Shown one piece after another: positions 13,501-25,500 of a stretch of DNA of 64,000 bases (the first letter of the stretch is position 1; each line of letters starts with the position of its first letter). The notes under the pieces were generated by a model that was not told the DNA's origin, did no database searches, and saw nothing but the letters and a program-made list of their open reading frames with translations. The stretch covers positions 15,281,443 to 15,345,442 of the forward strand of contig CM055111.1 of assembly GCA_029204225.1 (NCBI GenBank), read 5' to 3'. The translations under genes and the position numbers were made by a program. This stretch comes from Diphasiastrum complanatum. Taxonomy: Eukaryota; Streptophyta; Lycopodiopsida; Lycopodiales; Lycopodiaceae.

Positions 13501-16500
13501 GTATATGATACAAATTCAATAACTAGGCCCAGTAATTATAGAATGGTGCAAAAGATTAGTTGGATCACACGCTAAAAGAAGTCATGAAGAATCAAGTTCC
13601 TGTTTAATTTAAGTGTCCCTGACATGTGCTTCTGCAAGTGACCTATCTGTTACGACCGTCAGGTTGACGGTTGGTGAGTCCAAGGATTGATTTTTGAGTT
13701 ACAATGCAAACCTATTGATTATGTTTGTTGCAACACCCCATTTTAAGAGGAAAAGAGGCAAGTCTCTGATGAGTTTTATATAGGTTCTGGGAATCATATA
13801 GCAGTGCAACAACTTAGTGGTGGACAACATTCAATTGTGTTCTGTTCTTGGTTTCAGCCGTTTATGATTCAGTTATTTAGCTCCCTTTTCAGCCTTGGAC
13901 AGTATGATAATCAACAACTTGACAGCTACTTTGAGTCTTTCGACCAAGTAATGCTTTTGCTTGTTTCATTGTGATGTGCAGGTAGGTGGCCATTCGGACA
14001 GTTTGTTTCGCAGGGTAATCCATTCAAATGTTCCACTTGCAGATGTTGATAAGGTAAGAGAAATAAGCTTGTAAAGTTCTCTCAACCTTTTGTATCGCAT
14101 TATTTCCAATTTGTGGTTTGAACTTTGAACTTTGAATATAGCTGCTTTGCAAGGATGAATACAGAACTATATGCTTTTGCAATTTTCCAAGAATTATGAG
14201 CTGTGCTTGTTGGATTTGAGTGATACACAACAGTTAATCAAATCTGATCACTATTGTGAGATCAGCTCCTAAATCATAGGTCATCATGAATCCATCCATG
14301 TTTCAATTGAAGTGTTGTGGTTAAGGCTTCCAAGATGACAAGAAGAGTTTTATGTTATGGTCAATGGAAGTAAGCAGTCGTGCTTGAAGAAATCTTACCA
14401 AAAGGATCTACAAATTCTGTGCTGAGCATATTTTGATAACACCACAGAAATACTTTGCTGTCTACTTCTGAATAATCTAAATTTTGAGGGATGATTACTT
14501 GGAGCTATCTTTTCTGAATGGATTACATACAGCACTTATTGCTACCTTACAAGTGGTTGATAAATTCATGCTAAGAATTTACGGGTTTCGAATGTGTTCG
14601 TTCTGTCCAGAAAAGGGGGTTTTTTGCTAGCATTGTGACACGTAAGATGAAAATTCATTTCTCTCGATCATTTTTTTGTGTCTTTTGACAAAAGAAAAGC
14701 TCAAGGTAGAATTCTACAAAATATTTTGAACATCAAACCATTTTTTTGAAATGCTCCATACTTACAATGCTCAGGTGAAGACAAAAGAGCTAGACAAAAT
14801 TTAAGAAGATTTACTCCTATGGAGATAAAAACACTTTTTAGTCAAAGTTCCCCCATTAGGAGTAAAGCCATGGAGTTATAATCAATTGCTGCATACACAT
14901 GGGGGCCAAGCATTCCAGTCAACTTTCCTTGAAAGGATCAATTATACATAGCTCGGTACTCTCTTTTAACAATAATTTTAGGAGGTTTTATTGGACAACA
15001 ATGTTGCTAGTAGCTTTTTAGTTGTGAACATTGTAACTCGCATCCTTTTCCAAAACTTAAAAACTTAAAAGGTGTTTTTTCTGGAATGTGTCTCATGTGA
15101 ATTATCATTTGCTCAGGTAACACTGCATGAGTGCCTTGTACCCATAGAACCCATGGTTCCCAGAACCGTGGGTCCTGGGTACCATGGAAGGAACCGTACC
15201 ATGGTTCCTTGAACCGTGGTACGGTTCCTCTATCTAATTAAATAAATAAATAATCAATTAATAAACTAATTACCAAATTCACAGATTTCACAGATGTACA
15301 GATGATACAGATGATTTGACAGATGTGAAATCATCTGAAATCATCCTGATTTGACAGATTTGACAGATTTCACATGATGTACAGATGATTTCACAGATGA
15401 TACAGATGATTTGAGTCATTTGACAGATGATACAGATGATTTCACAGATGATACAGATGATTGACAGATTTCACAGATTTTTTTGGCCCTTTTTTTTCAT
15501 ATTTTTGGGGGGGAAACTAAAAAAAATTAATTAATTAATTAATTAATTAATCAGTACGGTTCACCACGGTTCTGGGCAAATTTTTTTAAGAACCATACGG
15601 TTCTCAGAACTGTGGTGAATCAATAACGGTTCATTAGTTCTATGCTTGTACCATTGCCCATGTTTTTGTAGGATGTTTTATGATCATATTTAAACTGATG
15701 ATTCACTGGATCATGTGTGCTTAGCTAAAAAATGGCCTGGCTGCAAGTAATTCAATTTTAGATTTGCACGTTCTTTGAATTTGGGGTAGACACTCACAAC
15801 AACATGACAAGCTTTGGTACCATGTAGGAAATTACACAAGGCATTGATAGTATGCAGGACATGGAAGGAAAAAAAGGGAGACTCAGTAGTTCATCACAAG
15901 ATCCATACAATTTACAAGAAGGTAAATTTTATTGCATAGAAATTTCATTTATGGACCTAAGAACATTACAACACTATCTCGTCATAACTTTTATAGTCTT
16001 TATCACCTTAGGTGGCGGGCTAAATCCCTATTTGAGCTTTCCTTGGGTGGTGCAAGCAAGTAGGAGTCAGCACCACTTTAATTATGAGGTTATATATAAA
16101 AAGAATACTCAAGATTAAGGTGGGGCCCGTAGACATAACTGAAGGGGCTTATGCTATTATGTAGTATAATTGCACTATGCTTCGGATTGTGAACAAAACA
16201 GTCGTTCCAAAAATGTTCTGAATTTTAAAAAAGTTTTGGATTGGACGTTTTTGAAAAGGACCTATATTCCTTTTTCATGTTTTGATGGAGTGGCTTGAGA
16301 AAAAGTTTAAAGTGGTCGCCGATAGCTCAGGCGGATCTCCAACTGAAATCTCTAAAAATGTGTTAACTCCCCCACAAGAAGCTCAGGACTCCAAATAAAA
16401 AATAACAAATGAAAAGCCTTAGTGGCTATCTATACTAAGCTAGTGCTACCTCCCTTCGATTATCTTGGAAGGAAATATGAAAATTCAAAATTTAGGGCTC

Positions 16501-19500
16501 AAATTAGGAACCATGTAAAATAGTGTTATGGTGCTTATCAAATCTAATAAAGTTACGAACTACAAGATACACGCCTACTGGGCTACTCTGCATATATTCC
16601 GCAGGCCTCTTTACATTTACTGTTGGTTATGTATATTTCTGGTTACGCATTTTATATTAGTCATGTACAGGCCCCAAATCCTTTTTATATGCTTATGACC
16701 CGCACTGGGTCCTTTTTTATGACATTGACTGGCCTTGGGCCCTTATTATATGGTTATATGTGGAGTGGGGGCCTGTAGGAGGGCGCACTATTTTCCCTCC
16801 ACATTTTGCCTCCCTTTACTTTTGAATTCCTATTTTAGGGTTCATTGGTAGGGTATTTATAGGGGCATTTGTACACTCATTTTTCAGATTATTGATTGCT
16901 ATTGCTTGGGCTCTTCGTGGGAGAACCTATTGTCTTGTCTATTGCTTGTAGGGCTTTAGTCTATTGCTGTCTTTTATGATTCATTGATTCAACACCTGAG
17001 ATTTCGATCATAACTTGGTATCAGAGCACTTTCCTGATTGCTGAATTTCAGATCTGATTTTTTGATTGGGTGCCCATTTTCCTTGCTGATTTTTCTCTCT
17101 TTGCTGAGGGCTTTCGTCTCTTTGCTTCAGCACCATTCAGCACAGTTTGGAGGAGGACCAACTCCCATCAGAGCATTTTCCTTGGCAGAGCTTTAGCAGA
17201 TAATTAGCGGAAGTACTTCCGCTAAATTTGGCGGCCGGAATTTTTTTTTTTTTTTTTTGGGCAGATTATTTCTGGCGCCAAAGTTCCAAATCCTTTTCCC
17301 TCTTTTTTTTTGAATCCTCCATTTGATTCAGGGAGAGGATTCCCAGCCATCTTTTCAGCATTGATTGGAGGCTATCTAGCGCCCTACTTCATCACATTTT
17401 TCAGCCATTGTTCCAGCAGAGTTTCAGCCATATTTCAGTTTTGATTGGAGGCTGTCCATCGCCCTATTTCATCACGTTTTCCACAGATTTCCAGCCATAT
17501 TTTTAGCATTGATTGGAGGCTGTCCAACGCCCACTTTCATTCTCCTTGTGGTCACATTTTCCAGCCAGCTCTTTGCACACGCTTGGAGCTCTATCGAGAG
17601 GTATCTTTGTTGGTTTTTAACTTGCTTTCCACACCTTTTCTTGACATTTGTCATTTCCTTTCTTGCTCTTAGTGTCGTTTGTGTACCTAAAGCGTATTTG
17701 GGGTGACGACAAAAGTCCGCTCCCTCCGATATTAAGCTTTTCTTACACTCTCTTCACTTCCTGCATTCTTTGACCATGGATACTTTCCCTACATCTTCTG
17801 AGCCTCGCATACCGTCTTCCACTTACCTTGACGAAGTACGGCATGAATTCTGAGATCATCTTAGGGAAGCCATGAGTGATGTACGCACTGATTTACGCCA
17901 GGAGTTACGAGAGACGTTCACTGCTCTTTCTGCCAAGATTGCTACACTATCATTACAGTCCAATGTTTCTCCACTATCTCCACCTGTTCCCCCACAATGT
18001 ACATTTCCACCACCCGAGACTCCTTCATCTTCTAGTCCTTTGCCACGAGACTTTAAGGATAAGGTTCAGCTTACTGTGTATTCTGGGTCATCCGATGGGA
18101 ATGAACTCGAGAATTGGTATTCTAAGCTTGAGACCTACTTCCTTATGTTTCCTAAGACTGACATTCAGCGGATACATTTGGCTGCTTTACATTTGGAGGG
18201 CCGTGCTGCTACTTGGTGGCGCATGTTTCGCCAGACGGCTTCACACCTTGGCCTTGCTAGTTGGACAGAGTTTATGACAGCACTCCGCCTAGCGATGATT
18301 GATCCTCAGTGGCTTATTCGACAGCGCGACATCTTTCGCAGTTTATCTCACACTAGTGACTTGGCTGCTTATACGACATGGTTTACAGAGCTTTCCTATC
18401 TATTTCCAGATATTTCTACATTGGAGCTCATCTCTCGCTACATTGTTGGTCTGCGAGGCGCACTCAGGTATGATGTTTCTTCTTTTTTTCCACTCACTCT
18501 TTGTCACGCCATCTCCCTTGCTACCGCACTGCAGCACAAGTACTCTCCCATCTCTTCCTCTGTTTCTCGTCCTTCGCGTCCTTTCACACGTCCTATTTTT
18601 TCCTCTCCATCCTCTGCTAGTCCCACATCTGTCAGTTCACCTTCGTCCACTCTTCCTTCTGCACCACGTCCTCCTTTTTCTCCTCGTCCTGTTTTTGTTC
18701 GTCGCTACTCACAGCCTGAGATGTCTGAGATCCGTGAAAAGCGCTTATGTTTCAACTTTAAGAGTCCTGATCATATCGCCCGTGATTGCCGACAGCCTGC
18801 CACTGCTACTGCCGTCTAATTCCATAATGCTGACACACCTGATGATAGTCCTAATTCTGCCATATGCATTCATATTCTTGATGATGACCCACCTGTTGAT
18901 CAGTTTGCCACACCCACTGAGCCTGTTCCTGATTCCCCTGATCTAGCTGTATGCCATGCTCAGCTTGCTTATGCTACTTGGGCCGGTAAGCCGGGTCCAC
19001 GCCATATCCGTCTTCGCGTACGTATCACTGGTCGTGAGTTTATTGCCCTTGTTGATACGAGTAGCACTCACTCCTTTCTCAGCAGTCATATTACTACACG
19101 CATTCGTGCTATGCCAGTTACTACGCCTCATCCCCTGCATGTTGAGGTTGCCAGCGCACACTCTTTTCCTAGCACGCAGATGTATCAGCAACGTTCATAT
19201 CGGATTGGAGACTTCCTTGGTCAGGCAGATTTTCATGTTATTCCACTTACACGGTACGATCTTATCCTCGGTGCTGATTGGTTTGCATCCCTGGGTGCGG
19301 TTACAGTAGACCTCCAGCAGCAGACATTGACATTCTCTCATGATGGTACTCAGCATATATTTTCCGGTATTGATTCTCGGCAGGACTATCAGCTTATTTC
19401 CGGGAAGCAGTTCATACGGAGCCTTCTGAAGGCCCACTGTGCGGCTATTCTTTCTGTTTAGCCAGTTCAGCCTATTGCGGATGCACCACCTTTGCCACAA

Positions 19501-22500
19501 GTATTTTCTGAACTGTTGCGTGAATTTGAGCATGTATTTAGAGAGCCGACTCAGTTACCACCTTTACGAGATGTCAACCACCATATAGACCTTGTTTCCT
19601 CTGCATCACCTCCTTCTCGTCCTCCTTTTCGTATGTCTATTGTTGAGCGCGAGGAAGTCCAGCGTCAGGTGTCTGATTTATTACGTCAAGGCCTTATTGT
19701 TCCTAGCCACAGTCCTTTTGGTGCTCCTGTTTTACTTGTTGATAAGAAGGATGGTACTAAACGTCTATGTATTGATTATCGTGCTTTAAATAAACTTACT
19801 ATCCGTAATCAGTACCCTATCCCTCATATGGATGACCTGTTTGACCAGTTAGGCCAAGCCAAGATCTTTTCTAAACTTGACCTCCGTTCCGGTTATCACC
19901 AAATTCGTATGCATCCTCCTGATGAGCACAAGACAGCTTTCCGTACCCACTTTGGTCTGTATGAGTTTCGTGTCCTTCCTTTTGGTGTTACCAATGGCCC
20001 GCCCACTTTTCAGAAAGTCATGAATAACATCTTTCGTCCTCTGCTTGGAAAGTGTGTCATTGTTTATTTTGACGATATCCTCATTTATAGCACCACTCTC
20101 TCTCTTCATATTCAGCACGTTCGCTCTGTTTTTGTTTTGTTAGTTACTCATCATCTGTATGCTAAACGTTCGAAATGTTCTTTTGCTGTTGTACAAATCG
20201 AGTTTTTGGGCTTCTTTGTTACTAATGGTACTGTTCGTCTTGACCCTCGTAAGGTCCGTTCTATTCTTTCATGGCCTGTGCCTGCTGATGTTCATGATGT
20301 TCGTATGTTTCTTGGTCTTGCTATCCATCTTCGTAAACCAGTTGCTCATTTTGCCACTCTTGCATCTCCTTTGCATGGTCTGTTGAAAAAGGAAAGTTTG
20401 TTTGCTTGGACTCCCGCATGTCAGTCAGCTTTTGATACTTTGAAGGTTAAGCTTACCACTGCCCCTGTTTTATGTCTTCCAGATTTTTCCCAGCGTTTTG
20501 CTGTTGAGACTGATGCTAGTTCCACAGGATTAGGTGCTTTGTTACGTCAGCGTCAGTGTGTTATTGCATATGAATCCCGTCATCTTCGTTCGTATGAGCA
20601 GCGCTATTCCACTCATGAAAAAGAGTTGCTTGCTATCATTTTTGCTTTAAAGAAGTGGCGTCATTATCTGTATCATGTTCCGTTTGATGTTTTTACTGAT
20701 CACCAGTCACTTCGTTATTTGTATACACAAAAGGATCTTAGTGATCGTCAGTACCGTTGGCTTCAGTTTTTACAGTCCTTTCATTTTGATATTCATTATA
20801 AGCCTGGTAAAAAAAAAAAAAGTAACGCTGCTGCTGATGCTTTGTCTCGTTTACCTGCTCTTACTTACAGTCTTGTTACGTCTCCCCACTCTTGGTATGA
20901 TGATCTTCCTCAGGCTTATGCCACATGTCCAGACTTTCGTGATATTATGTCATCTGCCTCTCGTCCTTCCTCTCACCCTCACCAGGTTTATTCCATTGTT
21001 AATCATTGTTTGTTTCACTATGGTTCGTTATGTATTCCCAGCACTCTCGACATACGTCCGCAGCTCCTTCTTGATGCCCATTTCTCTCCTGTTGGTGGCC
21101 ATTTTGGTTTTCAGAAGTCCTTGTTCCGTTTGAAAGAACATTTTTATTGGCCTCCATGAAGCGTGAACTTTCCCACCTTATTCATACTTGTGATTTTTGC
21201 CTTCGTAACAAGTATTCCCGTGAAAAACCTGGCGGTCTCCTTCAAAGTTGGCCTATTCCTTCCCGCCAGTGGACTGATATATCTATGGACTTCATTTTAG
21301 GTCTTCCCTGTACTCAGCGTGGTCATGACTCTTGTTTGGTGGTAGTTGATAGGTTTTCTAAACAAGCTCACTTCATACCAGTCAGACGTACTATTACAGC
21401 TGAGCAGTGTGGTCGTATATTTATTTCTGAGATTTTCTGCTTACATGGTCTCCCACGATCTATACTTACTGATCGGGATACCAAGTTTACATCAGGTTTT
21501 TGGACAGAGCTTATGCGTATCTTGGATGTTAGGATACTTATGGGCACTGCTTATCATTCTTCTGCGGATGGTCAGTCTGAGGTTATTAACCGGGTATTGG
21601 AGGATTATTTACGACATTATGTTTCTCCTTTTGGTCGTGATTGGAATCAGCATTTATGTTTGGCTGAGTATAGTTATAACAGTTCTGTTAGTTCCAGCAC
21701 AGGTGTTTCTCCTTTCCTGCTTGCTCATGGATACTCACCAGTTCTACCCGATATACCTGCTCCTCCAGGTGATGCACTTGTTACTATTTCATCTTATCTT
21801 TCGAGTGCTTGGGAGATTATTACTAGAGCTGCTACTCATTTACAGCATATTCAGCAGTGGTACAGGACATTGTTGATCGTCATCGACGCCATGTTGAGTT
21901 TGTAGAGGGAGATACTGTTTTTCTCCGGTTACGCTTTGCTCGTCATCGTTTTGTACAGGGTCTTGCTTCTACTGAGAAGCTTGCGCCGCGCTATTATGGG
22001 CCTTTTCAGATTCTTGAGCGCCTCAGTCCAGTTACATATCGTCTTGAGTTACCTGCTGCTACTCGGGCTTGTGATATCTTTCAGTTTATTACGTGTTGCT
22101 ATTGAGGATGATTCTCCTCGAGATTCCTCATTTCCTACAGATCCAGAGCTTTTTCCATTCCTGCTAGCTGCTATTTTACAAGTGCGCTTATTGCATAGTC
22201 GTCGCCATCGGCAGGTTCAGTTTTTGGTCCAGTGGGATGGTCGTCCTATTGAGGAGGCTACTTGGGAGCCCATTGATGTTTTTTATCATACCCCTATCCT
22301 GGCTGATCAGGCTCGATCACTTGCAGCTACCATTGCTTCTCGGGATGCTCCGGCTTCTCTTGATGTTCCTTTCTCAGATGGGATATCTTGATGCAATATC
22401 TTTCTCTGGCACTGGTTCTTATCTTATTTTGTCTACATTGGGGGCAATGTTCTTTATAGCCAGGGAGAGTTATGGACTACAGGATACAGGCCTACTGGGC

Positions 22501-25500
22501 TACTCTGCATATATTCCGTAGGCCTCTTTACATTTACTGTTGGTTATGTATATTTCTGGTTACACATTTTATATTAGTCATGTACAGGCCCCAAAGCCTT
22601 TTTATATGCTTATGACCCGCACTGGGTCCTTTTTATGACATTGACTGGCCTTGGGCCCTTATTATATGGTTATATGTGGAGTGGGGGCCCGTAGGAGGGC
22701 GCACTATTTTCCCTCCACATTTTGCCTCCCTTTACTTTTGAATTCCTATTTTAGGGTTCATTGGTAGGGTATTTATAGGGGCATTTGTACACTCATTTTT
22801 TAGATTATTGATTGGTATTGCTTGGGCTCTTCGTGGGAGAACCTATTGTCTTGTCTATTGCTTGTAGGGCTTTAGTCTATTGTTGTCTTGTATGCTTCAT
22901 TGATTCAACACCTGAGATTTTGATCATAACTAATAAAAAATTCATGTCCACTAATTATGGTTAAAATGGACTATGTGTGTCCATAATGACAACACACTCA
23001 TGACTCATTGATTTAAATTTTGAAACCTTGAACATCACATTGTAAATCTATAAAACTCTACATTCTAGACTCTACAAGCTACTTGTGGTCGCAGAGATAG
23101 AGGGATTTACAATTGTTGTCATTCAATTTTGTTAGTTGTAGAATGCCCTTTTTGTCTTATGCTTCATTTAATACCAATATCTGTGATTGTGTTCACAACA
23201 TGGTATCGAGGACTTTCTTGACCGAGAAGGCGTTGAATTCTTTTGTCTACCCATTTCTCTCTCTAATTGTTTTCTCTTTAGAGATTTTCTCTCTCTAGAA
23301 ATTTTCTCTTTCGCCGTTCTATCTCTAGTTGTTCTCTCTCTAGAACATTTTTTTCATAGCTTTTTCATTTGTAAATAAAACTGAATTTTACTATAGTTGC
23401 CTTGGTGGTAGTAAGTCAATGTCCATGATGATGTGATTATTTTTGCTGGCCGTTTTCTGGAAACTCTAATTCTTAATTTTTGGGAGCTCATTTTTTTCAT
23501 CCTTTTTTGTGACAAAAATTGCATTATGCAAAATAAATATGTTAGTTCATGAGTTGACATCGATTTTAAGTGCCGCGAATACACCATCTCAAGCTTGGGA
23601 AATGCTTCAAGGCATGTTCAAAGTCACTTCCTCAACTAGACTATGATTATGGAAGCAAAAGCTCCATACAACAGAGTTCATTGAAGATGTCGACATCGTG
23701 AGCATACCACTTAATGGTCTATGATTTGCTATGAGAATCTAGTGACTACAACATAGATGCGTCCCGTTCCAGAACGCTGCGTTCCCGGAGCGTTTCGGAA
23801 ATCAGCAGCGTTCCGGATCGGAACGCTGAATTTTTTTTTTTTTTGTTGAAATTTTTATGGAACAATGTGGGGGAGTTGGAAAATACAACATGTAGGCCTG
23901 TAAAAAAAAATTGAAATAGTATACATCACTATTGAAATTTGATGCAAACAAAACTTATGTGACAAGAGCTACTCAGTAAGGCATTCTTCGAAGTTCGGAT
24001 ATGTAACATTAACTAGCAAAGCATGTACAGGCTAATACAACACAATAGTTGAAGGCTCAAGCACATGTAAATCCCTGCAGGTTTTATAGTTGATTAAAAA
24101 TGTTGATCTATTGGCCAAGGCTGGATGCTAGCAATACATATGTATGTACAGTTTTCTTCTTTGACTAACTATGAAATGCTGCCCTAAACCCTAAACCTTA
24201 CTTCGTTTTCCATTTTTGCCTTAACATGCCTATTCAGCTTTGGGTTCTATAGAATATGTTAGGGCCTTTGTGAATCACAATTACTCTGCAGTTGAGATGG
24301 TTAAGTGCTGTTGGCGATCATGCCAATAATAGAAAGCTGGAAGACGTATGTGAAATGGGGCATAGTGGCAAAAAAAAAAAAATTCAAGTATTTTTTGGAA
24401 CTGCGTTCCGAGGTTCCAGAATGCTGCGTTCCGGAACCTAGGGTCCCGGAACGCTGTTTTGACGCAACTTAGGACTACAACAATGATAAGAGGAATGACA
24501 CCCTCTTTTGATGCAGTTTTTGGAATTTTATTGCAAGATGAGTTAGGAAGAGATGCTCATAATTCCTGTGGTGAAGTGCTGGATCATGCATTGGATGTAT
24601 AGACATTCTCATCATGAGCAATAAGTAGGCAAACTACTAATCAACGACGAAGAGACACATTCAATGGACAACAAAGCAAAGAAAATCATTTCCATTGTGG
24701 GAAATGAGATCATAACGCAATGGAGTGTAGATGTGTAGATCTTAGAATGACTACAATGGTAATTAAAGTAGAGGACCATGTTGTTGTTGGGAATTGTCAT
24801 AAACGTCATGTGGAGAGTGAATGTCTAATCAAACTGTATACTCAAAGTGAGAGTGGAAAATCTAATTGATTACTGAACCAGTTGCAAGATGAGGAAGAAG
24901 ACTACTGAACAAATTTTGTGGAGGAAGGGCAACAAAAACCTTAACATCTACCTATTGTGTTTTACTTAAATGAAATGCACATCCAAAATGAAGATAAGGA
25001 CCATGCGGTGAGCAAAGAGTAAACCAAAATATAAAGACTTTTTCTGGATGATGATGACTTGTATTTTCTTGAAGACAATAGGAAGAAATCAAACATGGTC
25101 ACTATCTTCTTGAATTCTTGAATGAATCACCTAGAAGAGATGTGCCTCAATCCAAAAGTAAAGAATAAAAAACATTTGAAAGTGACATGTGATAAGAAAC
25201 TATTTTTCATGAGTATAAGTGTGCAAAGCAATTTTGATACACTGCTTTCTTATGATGCACATCAAGTCAAGAATAATCTTGGAGAGCATGTAAAATAAGA
25301 TGAATCAATTCAGCTATCTCGTGTCATAGATGAACCTATTCCTAAGGAGAAGTGTTTTGTAGTAGTAGAATCATTTTAGCAGCAATCATTACAACAATCT
25401 ACTTTGTTCATTTTTGGAATGATGAACCCAAAGCAAGAACAATTTGATGATGCAATGACAAAGTGCAAAGCTGCAATGCTGATTGAAATAGAAGATGTTT

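Larger units (their letters stand above)
16551..22931 (+). mobile_element. Ty3/Gypsy chromovirus, full length but mutated
   Basis: A 6381-bp LTR retrotransposon in intron 6, in the same orientation as the gene. It is flanked by the 5-bp target duplication AATAA (16546-16550 and 22932-22936). LTRs are 465 and 464 bp and differ by roughly 14 substitutions and one indel on hand count (about 3%). Internal order is primer-binding site, gag, protease, RT, RNase H, integrase, chromodomain, polypurine tract. Several stops and frameshifts make it non-autonomous. The LTR ends are AGTTATG...CATAACT rather than TG...CA. Confidence 0.95.

Noticed and set aside
23744-24481. Reading the flanks as a 9-bp duplication (GACTACAAC), implying a Mutator-like element
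   Set aside because: The final C fits better as the first base of the element, giving CATAGATGCGTC. This matches the ends of the other two elements, and those have 8-bp duplications.
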